A stretch of 33,873 nt of DNA from Peptoniphilaceae bacterium (GTDB taxonomy: Bacteria > Bacillota > Clostridia > Tissierellales > Peptoniphilaceae). Positions 1 through 8,378 of this stretch are shown here, in pieces. The translations under genes were made by a program, and so were the position numbers. The notes beneath the pieces are model-generated. The model saw only the letters and a program-made list of their open reading frames with translations. It had not been told where the DNA came from and made no database searches. Location of the stretch: contig JAQYEZ010000066.1 in the NCBI GenBank assembly GCA_028723425.1, positions 1-33,873 on the forward strand. The letters run 5' to 3'. The number at the start of each line of letters is the position of its first letter. Position 1 is the first letter of the stretch.

Positions 1-49
1 GGCTATGCTGAGGAGCAACCCGAGCGTCTACTTGTGATATACAGATGTT

Positions 50-77
50 GAGGGAGCAGATGGCTTCCTCTTTTTTT
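50..77 (+). terminator. Rho-independent terminator of an upstream plus-strand transcript
   Basis: An 8-bp stem (GAGGGAGC, 50-57, with GCTTCCTC, 63-70, one G-T wobble) encloses a 5-base loop and is followed by seven T. It ends a plus-strand transcript that enters from outside the window. A reading frame open from base 1 stops with TGA at 49-51, inside the hairpin, so the transcript could be the last 16 codons of a gene. I do not recognise that peptide, and the transcript could equally be a non-coding RNA. An outer pair (CAGATGT 42-48, ACATCTG 78-84) extends the structure across the T tract. Confidence 0.75.
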
Positions 78-185
78 ACATCTGGTATCCAAATGCGATA
101 AACCTAAAAATTATCTATTGACATTTGATAGCTGGTCTAAATATAACTATATACTCATTAATTTAATATACTCCATTGTTTAATT

Positions 186-1508
186 TCAATCAATAGGAAA
201 GTACTTATTTTTTATATATTGTTTTATTTGTTCTTTTTCATTTGCCAATTTTTCTTCTATTATTAAATCTTCTATCTGATCTAAAATTTGACCTATAAGC
301 TTAGATTGTTTAAAACCCATATTTATTAGGTCCTTGCCATTAATAGCAAGTTCTCTTCTTGATTTTGGAAGAGAATCTTCTAAAACTTCTTTTACTAATT
401 TTTTCCCATTTTCTATATTAGAAATATCCTTATGGTTAGTAGAAAGTAGGTCTGCTCTTTGCAAATCAAAAAGCCTATAAATATTTTCTTCTCCCATTCT
501 TCTTAGAAGTTTTCTGATAGATTTTTTGGTATAGGTGTTTGTGTTATCCATATGTCTTCTTACTAGTAGAGCTATATCTTCTATTTGTTTTTTAGGATAA
601 GATAGATTTTTTAAGCTTTTTCTAAGAAGCTCTTCCGATTTATTTTGATGACCAAAAAACCTGCCTTCGCCTCTTTGATCAATAAAAAAAGTCGAAATCT
701 TTCCTGTATCATGGAAAAGACCAGCAAGCCTTGTGGTTAAATCACCTTCAATAAGGCCTAAGACGCTCATAGTATGATCAAATAAGTCCATATCATGGAA
801 GCTAGAATGTTGATCAAAGCCTTTCATTTGGGATATTTCAGGAAAAATATAGGCTAAAAGGCCAAGATTTTCCATTAAATTCATTGCAAAGACTCTTTCA
901 TCGAGCAATAAAATCTTATTTATTTCATCCCTAACCCTTTCTTTTGAAATATCTTTGATATCACAAGCATGATCTCTTATAGCTTCTTTTAAACTATGAT
1001 CAAGCTTAAAGGAAAACTTGGCTGCAAATCTTACAGCCCTCAAAGACCTTAGGGCATCTTCTTTTATCCTTTTTTGGGGATTGCCCACAGCCCTAATTAT
1101 CTTTTCTTCCAAATCCTTTCTTCCACCAAAGGGATCTATGACATTTCCCTTTCTTACAGCTATGGCATTTATGGTAAAGTCCCTTCTTTTTAAATCTTCT
1201 TTTATATCATGAGTAAATTCTATCCTATCAGGATGTCTTTTGTCAGAATATCCGCTTTCTTTCCTAAAAGTTGTGATTTCATATTCTATGTCTTTGTAGA
1301 GGACTTTTATAGTTCCAAATTTTTTCCCAAGCTCTATAGTCTTAAAATCCTTAAAAATCTCAAGTATTTGATCTGGTTTTGCCGCTGTAGTTATGTCTAC
1401 ATCATAAGATTTTTCCCCTAAAATTCTATCTCTCACATAGCCTCCAACTATATAAGATTCAAAGCCAGCCTTTTCAAGTTTTCCTAAAATATATTTTTCA
1501 TCCATCAT
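186..1508 (-). CDS. cca: CCA tRNA nucleotidyltransferase (class II) with HD domain
   Basis: This enzyme adds or repairs the 3'-CCA end of tRNAs in the cytoplasm, using CTP and ATP without a nucleic-acid template. The 440-residue protein has the class II nucleotidyltransferase head: a GG motif at 22-23, the metal-binding DVD at 36-38, RRDFT at 108-112 and the downstream helix with EDALRSLRAVRFA near 150-162. A C-terminal HD domain is marked by HDTGK at 266-270. Length and order match HD-containing bacterial Cca; a poly(A) polymerase of the same family is the alternative. Two ATG codons stand side by side at the start, with only a weak purine-rich site before them. It is the last gene of the cdaA-cdaR transcript, 3 bases after cdaR. 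Confidence 0.88.
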   Translation of the reverse strand: MMDEKYILGKLEKAGFESYIVGGYVRDRILGEKSYDVDITTAAKPDQILEIFKDFKTIELGKKFGTIKVLYKDIEYEITTFRKESGYSDKRHPDRIEFTHDIKEDLKRRDFTINAIAVRKGNVIDPFGGRKDLEEKIIRAVGNPQKRIKEDALRSLRAVRFAAKFSFKLDHSLKEAIRDHACDIKDISKERVRDEINKILLLDERVFAMNLMENLGLLAYIFPEISQMKGFDQHSSFHDMDLFDHTMSVLGLIEGDLTTRLAGLFHDTGKISTFFIDQRGEGRFFGHQNKSEELLRKSLKNLSYPKKQIEDIALLVRRHMDNTNTYTKKSIRKLLRRMGEENIYRLFDLQRADLLSTNHKDISNIENGKKLVKEVLEDSLPKSRRELAINGKDLINMGFKQSKLIGQILDQIEDLIIEEKLANEKEQIKQYIKNKYFPID

Positions 1509-1511
1509 TTT

Positions 1512-2459
1512 TTATTCTTCGACATCTTTGTCTTTTTTCTTTAGGGTAATATTATAAGTTACTCTTTTTTCTCCATCATAGATTTCTACATTGTCTGGAA
1601 TTACTAGGTCCAGTTTTCCATCAATATTTGATTTTACCTTGCTTATATCAAGAGTCTGAGTTTCAATTTGACTTATTTTACTCAAAACAGCCTTATCTGC
1701 CTTTAAAATAATTTTATCAGGAACTATTTTTGCTGATTTGATTTCATATTCATCATCAATATCGCCCTTAACCATAAGCTTGATAGGAACTTCCTTGGTT
1801 TCTGAAACCTTAAAGGATAAGGAAATTTGATTTGCTGAAAGACTAATATCATCAACCTTGTTGCCATCCTTGTCCAAGGCTATTAGATCAATATTGTGGA
1901 TTTTTCCATTTAGGTAGTCTTCCTTGTCAACTGTAGCTTTTATTTGAGAGATTTTTTCAACACTAGATCTTATGCCCTTGACTGTAATCTCATCTGGATA
2001 CATTTCATTAACTTCTATTATTCTTCCTTCTTTTAGCTTAGCTGTTATATCAAATTTAGGAGTTATTTTCTTTTCTATAACTTTTTCTATCTTTAAATTT
2101 ACCTTCTTTGGATCAATATCTATAACCTTGACCCCAGTTGGTGTATCTACATCAACATTTAAAGATCTGATTCCCTCAGAAGGAGATTGGAGATCAACAC
2201 TTGCTACCAAGTCTTCACTGTCAAGACTAAGCATGTCAGATCTTGAGGCTTCAACCTTTACATTTACAAACTCTACTTGATCTTTGCCAACAAGTTCATA
2301 GCCCTTGTTTTGGATATTTTCAAGATTTCTTATAGATAAGGGAACATTTCTAATAGTTTTGGTCAAAGAAGGATTGGTAGTACTTTGAACAAAAGCCCAC
2401 ATAAAGATAGCCACTATTATTGACATTATGACTAATTGTTTATCTTTCTTATCATCCAT
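1512..2459 (-). CDS. cdaR: YbbR-domain regulator of diadenylate cyclase (CdaR)
   Basis: CdaR proteins are membrane-anchored extracellular proteins that bind the cyclase CdaA and modulate c-di-AMP synthesis. This 315-residue protein has a short positively charged N-terminus, one membrane segment at about residues 9-25, and then an outside region built from repeated YbbR-type beta modules. Recurring patterns such as LKEGR...YPDEITVKG and IVPDKIILKA mark the modules. It starts 3 bases after the cdaA stop codon, behind a GGAG site, so the two are translated together. The assignment rests on the topology, the repeat pattern and the adjacency to cdaA. Confidence 0.88.
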   Translation of the reverse strand: MDDKKDKQLVIMSIIVAIFMWAFVQSTTNPSLTKTIRNVPLSIRNLENIQNKGYELVGKDQVEFVNVKVEASRSDMLSLDSEDLVASVDLQSPSEGIRSLNVDVDTPTGVKVIDIDPKKVNLKIEKVIEKKITPKFDITAKLKEGRIIEVNEMYPDEITVKGIRSSVEKISQIKATVDKEDYLNGKIHNIDLIALDKDGNKVDDISLSANQISLSFKVSETKEVPIKLMVKGDIDDEYEIKSAKIVPDKIILKADKAVLSKISQIETQTLDISKVKSNIDGKLDLVIPDNVEIYDGEKRVTYNITLKKKDKDVEE

Positions 2460-2462
2460 AGC

Positions 2463-3269
2463 CTACTCCTTATCCTTATCTGTTTCATTTTTATACTTGT
2501 TACCTAGTTCTATCATCAATCTTTTTTTCAAAGATTCCTCATCAAAATATCTGTTGATTACCCCATTTTCCACAAGAGAAATGATACCTGTTTCTTCTGA
2601 AACAACAACTACTACACAGTCGCTTCTCTCAGAAATCCCAAGAGCCGCCCTGTGCCTGGTACCAAGCTCTTTGGAAACTGTGTTGGATGTTGTAAGAGGT
2701 AGATAGCAAGCAGCCGCTGTTATTGTGTCATTTGAAATAATAACCGCCCCATCGTGCAAGGGCGTATTTGGTATAAAAATGTTAATTAAAAGTTCACTAG
2801 ATACGTCTGCTCCAAGCCTAGTCCCACTTTCTATAATATCGTTTAAGCCAACTTTCCTTTCAAGGACAACCAGTGCCCCAATTTTTTGTCTGGAAAGTGA
2901 ACTCATTGCCATGACTATTTCATCTATTGTTTTTTCATTTTTTTTAATAGAGCTTGATATAAAGACTTTTCTGCCCCTACCAATTCTTTCCAAGGCTGAA
3001 CGAAGCTCAGGTTGGAATACTACTATAATAAAAACTAAGGAAACAGTCAAAAATTGATTCATAACCCAAGATACCGTATTAAGATTGAAAATATCTGCAA
3101 AAGATGCAAAAATCAAGACCAAAATAAAGCCTTTGAGTACTTGCTCAGCCCTAGTATTTTTCAAAAGAGAAAACAATTTATAAACTACAAAGGCTATAAT
3201 TGCAATATCAATAATATCTGTAATTCTAATAAGTGCTAATGATGTAAAAATATTTTCTATAAGTCCCAA
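2463..3269 (-). CDS. cdaA: Membrane diadenylate cyclase CdaA (c-di-AMP synthase)
   Basis: It condenses two ATP into cyclic di-AMP, a second messenger controlling potassium, osmotic and cell-wall balance. Of 268 residues, the first ~90 carry three membrane segments (about 14-34, 43-60, 70-86). The DAC domain follows, with the ATP-binding DGA at 173-175 (in PLHDGAVI) and RHR at 205-207 (in LGTRHRAALG). Both signatures are intact, so the enzyme should be active. The start codon is TTG, supported by a strong AGGAGGG site about 6 bases upstream. It leads the cdaA-cdaR-cca transcript. In many Firmicutes glmM follows cdaR; here cca takes that place. Confidence 0.93.
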   Translation of the reverse strand: MGLIENIFTSLALIRITDIIDIAIIAFVVYKLFSLLKNTRAEQVLKGFILVLIFASFADIFNLNTVSWVMNQFLTVSLVFIIVVFQPELRSALERIGRGRKVFISSSIKKNEKTIDEIVMAMSSLSRQKIGALVVLERKVGLNDIIESGTRLGADVSSELLINIFIPNTPLHDGAVIISNDTITAAACYLPLTTSNTVSKELGTRHRAALGISERSDCVVVVVSEETGIISLVENGVINRYFDEESLKKRLMIELGNKYKNETDKDKE

Positions 3270-3292
3270 CTTTCTCCCTCCTTGTTTATACT

Positions 3293-3298
3293 ATTATA
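3293..3298 (-). promoter_or_regulatory. Probable -10 element of the cdaA operon
   Basis: A perfect TATAAT (minus strand) lies 23 bases before the cdaA start codon and just upstream of its ribosome binding site. No convincing -35 box is visible at 16-18 bases spacing, because the upstream stretch is an A/T homopolymer run. The call rests on the hexamer and its position only. Confidence 0.4.
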
Positions 3299-3325
3299 TG
3301 GTTTTTTTGAAAAAAATCCTCTTCT

Positions 3326-3357
3326 TTAAAAACAAAAGGACAGCCAAAGCCATCCTT
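3326..3357 (-). terminator. Terminator after the ZIP transporter gene
   Basis: Read on the minus strand, AAGGATGGC, a 4-base loop and GCTGTCCTT form a 9-bp stem with two G-T wobbles, followed by TTGTTTTT. It lies 9 bases after the stop codon of the ZIP gene and separates that operon from cdaA. On the plus strand the wobbles become mismatches, so it is directional. Confidence 0.65.
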
Positions 3358-3365
3358 ATTTTTAT

Positions 3366-4157
3366 CTATCCAAGCATTACATCAAGGATCATCATTATAC
3401 AAAATCCTATAGAAAAGCCAATTGTTCCAAGGTTAGTATGATTTTGATCCTCTCCTGTTGCTTCTGGAATCAACTCTTCTACAACCACATACATCATAGC
3501 CCCTGCTGCAAAGGAAAGTAGGTAGGGTAAAATTGGTACCAAAATTGCTGATAAGACTATAGTTAAAAATCCTGCTATAGGCTCTACAACTCCTGATCCT
3601 ACCCCCATGACAAAAGACTTTTTGCTATTTATTCCTTCTGCCTTTAGGGGCATAGAAATTATTGCTCCCTCAGGAAAATTTTGTATAGCTATACCAATTG
3701 ATAAGGCTATAGCCCCTGCCATAGTAAGATTATTACCATATTTTGCCCCAGCAAGGGCAACTCCAACTGCCATTCCTTCTGGCACATTGTGAATTACAAC
3801 CGCCAAAACCAGCATGGTAGTTTTTCTCAAAGAATCTGCTTGGATTCCTTCTGGCACATCTGAATCTATATGTTGGTGAGGAATAAGCATATCCAAAAGC
3901 AAAAGGAAAAATATTCCGACCATAAAACCGATAGTTGCTGGTAGCCATTGCATTTTTCCAAGGCTTTCTTCCACCATATCCATGGATGGCATAAGCAAAG
4001 ACCAAATAGAGGCAGCTACCATGACTCCTGCTGCAAAACCAGAAAGACTCTTTTGCATTTTTTTATTTAATTGATCCTTCATTAGGAAAACACAGGCAGA
4101 GCCTAGGGATGTTCCCAAGAAAGGAATCAATAGGCCAATAAATATGTCTTTATTCAA
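3366..4157 (-). CDS. ZIP family divalent metal transporter (ZupT/GufA type)
   Basis: ZIP proteins carry zinc and other divalent metals into the cytoplasm. This 263-residue integral membrane protein has about eight hydrophobic segments. The two metal-site signatures of the family sit on successive helices: HNVPEGMAVG and QNFPEGAIIS. A short histidine-containing loop (IPHQHID) lies between earlier helices. The start is TTG, preceded by an AAGG site. It follows glgP by 18 bases and ends at a terminator, so it is the last gene of the malQ-glgP transcript. A functional link to glycogen metabolism is not evident. Metal specificity cannot be read from the sequence. Confidence 0.87.
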   Translation of the reverse strand: MNKDIFIGLLIPFLGTSLGSACVFLMKDQLNKKMQKSLSGFAAGVMVAASIWSLLMPSMDMVEESLGKMQWLPATIGFMVGIFFLLLLDMLIPHQHIDSDVPEGIQADSLRKTTMLVLAVVIHNVPEGMAVGVALAGAKYGNNLTMAGAIALSIGIAIQNFPEGAIISMPLKAEGINSKKSFVMGVGSGVVEPIAGFLTIVLSAILVPILPYLLSFAAGAMMYVVVEELIPEATGEDQNHTNLGTIGFSIGFCIMMILDVMLG

Positions 4158-4175
4158 TTTTTACCTTCTTTTATC

Positions 4176-6551
4176 TTATATCAATTTCCAAATATCTTTG
4201 GCATATTCTCTAATAGTTCTGTCAGATGAGAAGAAACCTGCATTTGCTATATTTAAAAGGCATTTTTTTGCCCGAGTTTCTTTGTTTCTATAATCCTTGT
4301 TTATATCTTCATGAGCTTGTCTATAGGATTCAAAGTCTTTTAATAGATAATATTGATCTCCCCTTGATCCATCTTGTCTATTTACTAGTTCATTGTAAAT
4401 ATCCAAGAACATATAGGAATCATCATCCTTTAGCTCTCCTGATACTAGGCTATCTACAGCATCTTTGATATCTGGGTCTTGGTGGTAATAGTAAAGTGGA
4501 TCATAGGTTGATGCAATTTCTGAAAGCTCCTCTACTGTAGCTCCAAATCTGTAGTTATTTTCTTCTCCAGCACGTTTAAATATTTCTACATTGGCCCCAT
4601 CAAGAGTTCCAAGGGTCAAGGCCCCATTTAGCATAAATTTCATGTTGCCAGTACCAGAGGCTTCCTTGCCTGCTGTAGAAATTTGTTCAGAAATATCTGC
4701 TGCAGGGAATAGTTTTTCTCCATAGGATACCCTATAGTTACTTACAAATACGACCTTTAGTTTTTGGTTTACGGCTGGATCATTATTTACTACTCTTGCA
4801 ACCTCATTGGCAAATTTAATTATAGCCTTGGCCCTAAAGTAACCTGGAGCAGCCTTGCCACCCAAGATAAATGTTGTTGGATAGAAATCCAAGTCAGGAT
4901 TTTTCTTTAGCTTGTGATATAGGTAAACTATATAGAGGATATTTAGGTGTTGTCTTTTGTACTCATGTATTCTTTTTACTTGAATATCGAAGATAGAATT
5001 TTGATCTATGGAGATATGCTCATTTTCTAGTATATATTTTGCAAGATCTTTCTTATTTTCTTGTTTTATTTGATAAAGCTCTTCTAAGCTTTTCTTATCA
5101 TCTGCAAATTTTTCCAAGCCCTTTAATTTTGATAAATCATAAATCCAATCATCAGATCCAAGTTTTTTTGTAATAAAGCTTGTAAGTCTTCTGTTGGAAT
5201 AAACAAGCCATCTACGAGGAGTAATGCCATTTGTTTTGTTGTTGAACTTTTCTGGCATTAGTTCATACCATTCTTTGAAGGTATCTTTCTTTAGGATATC
5301 TGTATGGATTTTTGCAACTCCATTTACAGATTTTGACATTACTATAGCCAAGTTTGCCATCAAGACTTGATCATTTATGACAATCCTATACTTGTCAATA
5401 GCTCCATCTGATAAGCCCTTTGCTTTAAAGTATTTTACCAAGTCATCATTTATCCTAAAGATAATCTCCTTACATCTTGGTGAAACTTCTGATAGGATAT
5501 CAAGGCTCCACCTTTCCAAAGCTTCAGGCAAGACTGTATGGTTGGTAAAGGCAAAGGTATTTGACGCAATCTTTACAGCTTCTTCAAAAGTAATATTATT
5601 TTCATCTACCAATACCCTAATTAGTTCTGGTATAGCCATGATTGGGTGGGTATCGTTAAGTTGAATTACATGATATTTGGCAAAGTTTTCAAATTTTAAG
5701 TCTTCTGGGAAATATCGCTTGTATTTTTCAACCATATCTTGGATTGATGCTGATGAGAAGAAGTATTGTTGTTTTAACCTAAGAACCTTGCCAGCTCTTT
5801 GCATATCATTTGGATAGAGTACCCTAGTTATATCTTCTGCCCTATTTTTTTCTGAAACGGCTTGATCATATTCAAAATTATTAAATTTTTGGAAATCAAA
5901 TTCTTCAAAGGGTTCAGCTTGCCATAGTCTAAGGGTATTTACTCGGCCATTTTTATAGCCTACTATAGGCATATCATAAGGGACAGCTTTTACGATTTGG
6001 TCTCTAAATTTTACAACTTTAGAGTCTGAATCAACTCTTATTGACCAAGAATCTCCATCTTTTAACCAGTGATCGCCTTTTTCTACTTGGAAGCCATTTT
6101 CTATAGATTGTTTGAAAATCCCTTCCCTGTATCTAACTCCATAGCCGTACATATCAAGCTTTTCTGTAGCTCCAGAGTCCATAAAACAAGCAGCAAGTCT
6201 ACCAAGACCTCCATTTCCCAAGGCTGCATCATCTTCATAATTTTCTATAGTTTCAAAATCTATGCCAATTTCTGCTAGTATATCTTTTACTTCATCATAG
6301 ATACCAAGATTGATTAGGTTATTGCCCAAGGATCTTCCAACTAAAAACTCAGCTGAAAAATAATAGGCTTTTCTTGATCTTCTAGATTTATTTTTGCATT
6401 CTCTCCAATCTTGGTTAATTCTTTCCATGATTGTGTCACAAAGAGCATGGTACTTGTCTTTGTCACTAGTTTCCTCGAAATTCTTTAAAGTTATCCTTTG
6501 TAAGTTTTCAACATAATCATCCACAAACTTATTCTTGTCTAAAATTTTCAT
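4176..6551 (-). CDS. glgP: Glycogen/maltodextrin phosphorylase
   Basis: A GT35 enzyme that releases glucose-1-phosphate from the non-reducing ends of alpha-1,4-glucans using phosphate and pyridoxal phosphate. The 791-residue length is typical. The PLP-binding lysine is K638 in EASGTGNMKFMLNG, and the N-terminal GNGGLGRLAACFMDS motif is present at about 112-126. The reading frame extends further upstream, but the ATG at 6549-6551 is chosen. It lies one base after the malQ stop codon and 7 bases after a GAGG site, which is a translational-coupling arrangement. With malQ it forms a minimal glycogen or maltodextrin degradation pair; no glycogen synthesis genes lie in the window. Confidence 0.95.
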   Translation of the reverse strand: MKILDKNKFVDDYVENLQRITLKNFEETSDKDKYHALCDTIMERINQDWRECKNKSRRSRKAYYFSAEFLVGRSLGNNLINLGIYDEVKDILAEIGIDFETIENYEDDAALGNGGLGRLAACFMDSGATEKLDMYGYGVRYREGIFKQSIENGFQVEKGDHWLKDGDSWSIRVDSDSKVVKFRDQIVKAVPYDMPIVGYKNGRVNTLRLWQAEPFEEFDFQKFNNFEYDQAVSEKNRAEDITRVLYPNDMQRAGKVLRLKQQYFFSSASIQDMVEKYKRYFPEDLKFENFAKYHVIQLNDTHPIMAIPELIRVLVDENNITFEEAVKIASNTFAFTNHTVLPEALERWSLDILSEVSPRCKEIIFRINDDLVKYFKAKGLSDGAIDKYRIVINDQVLMANLAIVMSKSVNGVAKIHTDILKKDTFKEWYELMPEKFNNKTNGITPRRWLVYSNRRLTSFITKKLGSDDWIYDLSKLKGLEKFADDKKSLEELYQIKQENKKDLAKYILENEHISIDQNSIFDIQVKRIHEYKRQHLNILYIVYLYHKLKKNPDLDFYPTTFILGGKAAPGYFRAKAIIKFANEVARVVNNDPAVNQKLKVVFVSNYRVSYGEKLFPAADISEQISTAGKEASGTGNMKFMLNGALTLGTLDGANVEIFKRAGEENNYRFGATVEELSEIASTYDPLYYYHQDPDIKDAVDSLVSGELKDDDSYMFLDIYNELVNRQDGSRGDQYYLLKDFESYRQAHEDINKDYRNKETRAKKCLLNIANAGFFSSDRTIREYAKDIWKLI

Positions 6552-6552
6552 T

Positions 6553-8058
6553 CTAACCTCTTTCATATAATCTTGACATGTCTTTGATCTTTTGAGCAAG
6601 TTCTATCTTAAAGTCTTCTTTATTTGCTCTCCACTTCCAATTTTCTCCCAAAGTTCCTGGCGAATTTACCCTTGCTTGATTATCCAAAGCCAAAAAATCT
6701 TGGATTTCAAACATGCTTATGGCTGCAACAGAGGCCATAAGTCTTTTAATAATTTTCCATAAATTTTCTTCTAAATCATCACCTTCTAGGTCAAAATAAG
6801 CCTTAACCATCTCCATTTTATCCTCATCAAGGCTTTTTAGCCAACCCATAAGAGTATCTGAATCATGGGTTGAACTATAGACAATAGAATTTCTCTTGTA
6901 GTTGTGAGGAAGGTAGCTGCTAGTAAAGTCTTCTCCAAAGGCAAATTGGATAACATTCATACCGGGATAAGCCAAAAAGTCCATTAACTCTTTTACTTGG
7001 TCTGTAATAAAGCCCAAATCTTCTGCTATAAACTTAGATGTTGGGAATTTTTCTTTAACCATTTTGAAAAACTGGTAGGGTTTTGCCTTTACCCATTTAC
7101 CATATTTGGCCGTATCATCTGTAGCTGGTATTTGGTAATAGGCTTCAAAGCCTCTAAAGTGATCAAGTCTTAACAAATCTACCAGTCTTAAATTCATCTC
7201 TAGTCTTTTTTCCCAAAATGAGAAATTGTCTTTTTCCATCGTATCCCAATCGTAAAGCGGGTTACCCCAAAGTTGACCATCATCTGAAAAACCATCTGGA
7301 GGACAACCCCCAACTGCAAGCGGAGATTTCTTTTGGTCAAGTTGTAAAATATCTGAATTTGCCCAAGCATCTGAAGAATCTAGGGCTAGATATATGGGCA
7401 AATCTCCAATAATTTCAATTTTGTGTCTGTTGGTATAGGCTTTTAAATTTTCCCATTGTTTGAAAAATTCGTATTGTATAAAGACATAAAAATCAACCTT
7501 GTCCTTATTTTCCTTGTAAAACTTATTTAAAGCTGTTTTTTTTCTATTTCTTAAATCTTCTGGAAATTCTAGCCAAGAAACATCCAAATATTCTTTTTTT
7601 ATAGCCATATAAAGGGCATAGTCTTCTATCCAATAAGCTTCTTTTTTTCTAAAGTCTTTAAGCTCTTTATCAAGCTTTCCTTTGGCATTTTTATAGGCTT
7701 TTTCCAAAACGCCAAACCTATTGTTGTACATCTTTGCATAGTCAATATAGTTTTTATTTTCTCCAAAGTCAACATTGGCATAGTCTTGTTTTGCCAAAAG
7801 CCCATCTTCTTCTAATAAGTCCAAATCAATAAAATACGGATTTCCTGCAAAGGATGAGAATGATTGGTAAGGGCTATCGCCATATGAAGTTGGTCCTAAA
7901 GGCAGAATTTGCCAGTAGTGAATATTTGCCTCTGACAAAAAATCTACTACTTCATAAGCTTCTTTACCCAAAGTTCCTATTCCATAAGCTGACGGAATGG
8001 AAAAAATAGGCATTATTACGCCGTTAGCTCTATTTAATTTTCCTTTTTTCTCTTTCAT
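6553..8058 (-). CDS. malQ: 4-alpha-glucanotransferase (amylomaltase)
   Basis: A GH77 enzyme that transfers alpha-1,4-glucan segments between maltodextrins, producing longer chains for the phosphorylase. The 501 residues match the short bacterial form. Catalytic landmarks are visible: the nucleophile D299 in RLDHFRG, the acid/base E346 in IAEDLG and the transition-state stabiliser D399 in STHDSDT. The N-terminal PLGPTSYGDSPYQS motif and the GCPPDGFSDDGQLWGNP loop, typical of GH77, are also present. An AGGAG site stands before the ATG. It lies 8 bases after the COG3323-like gene and is directly coupled to glgP. Confidence 0.95.
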   Translation of the reverse strand: MKEKKGKLNRANGVIMPIFSIPSAYGIGTLGKEAYEVVDFLSEANIHYWQILPLGPTSYGDSPYQSFSSFAGNPYFIDLDLLEEDGLLAKQDYANVDFGENKNYIDYAKMYNNRFGVLEKAYKNAKGKLDKELKDFRKKEAYWIEDYALYMAIKKEYLDVSWLEFPEDLRNRKKTALNKFYKENKDKVDFYVFIQYEFFKQWENLKAYTNRHKIEIIGDLPIYLALDSSDAWANSDILQLDQKKSPLAVGGCPPDGFSDDGQLWGNPLYDWDTMEKDNFSFWEKRLEMNLRLVDLLRLDHFRGFEAYYQIPATDDTAKYGKWVKAKPYQFFKMVKEKFPTSKFIAEDLGFITDQVKELMDFLAYPGMNVIQFAFGEDFTSSYLPHNYKRNSIVYSSTHDSDTLMGWLKSLDEDKMEMVKAYFDLEGDDLEENLWKIIKRLMASVAAISMFEIQDFLALDNQARVNSPGTLGENWKWRANKEDFKIELAQKIKDMSRLYERG

Positions 8059-8066
8059 TTTGACTC

Positions 8067-8378
8067 CTATAGCAATTCAATCATGTTTATGACAGGTTCT
8101 TCATAAGCGTGATTTTCTTTTATTATAGCTAAAGTTTTTTCCTTGTCACTGTCTTTTATCCTAAACTCAAGTTTTATCTCTTCCATATGGCAAGTCTGGT
8201 TGATTTTTCCTTCTCTTGGCTTAGCACCCTCTAAAGGTCTAAAGTGACTTGTTAGCCTCGTTTCTGAATAGACCCTATCATAAAATCCATATTTTAAAAT
8301 ATCATTATCATTTAGGGCCGTAATCAACTTTTCTTTGTTATAAGTTGGCACAAAAACTTCTACTTTGATAAATTTCAT
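8067..8378 (-). CDS. Small COG3323 / YqfO-insert-like protein
   Basis: A 103-residue protein resembling the CutA/PII-like domain found inserted in Firmicutes YqfO (NIF3 family) and as stand-alone COG3323 proteins. The pattern is an N-terminal strand (KVEVFVPTYN), a central SHFRPLEGAKP stretch matching the family's RFRPLEGANP, then EIKLEFRI and a terminal HAYEEPVINMIEL. The biochemical role of stand-alone members is not established to my knowledge. Its ATG overlaps the stop codon of the preceding gene (ATGA), so the two are coupled. No membrane segment or signal peptide is present. Confidence 0.68.
   Translation of the reverse strand: MKFIKVEVFVPTYNKEKLITALNDNDILKYGFYDRVYSETRLTSHFRPLEGAKPREGKINQTCHMEEIKLEFRIKDSDKEKTLAIIKENHAYEEPVINMIELL

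Noticed and set aside
3733..4005. A 90-codon minus-strand frame within the ZIP gene
   Set aside because: It is an alternative frame of the ZIP transporter and rich in aromatic and arginine residues; the ZIP frame carries the HNVPEG and QNFPEG motifs.
4176..6599. Longer glgP start at 6599
   Set aside because: It would overlap malQ by 47 bases. The ATG at 6549-6551 has the GAGG site and matches the usual phosphorylase N-terminus.
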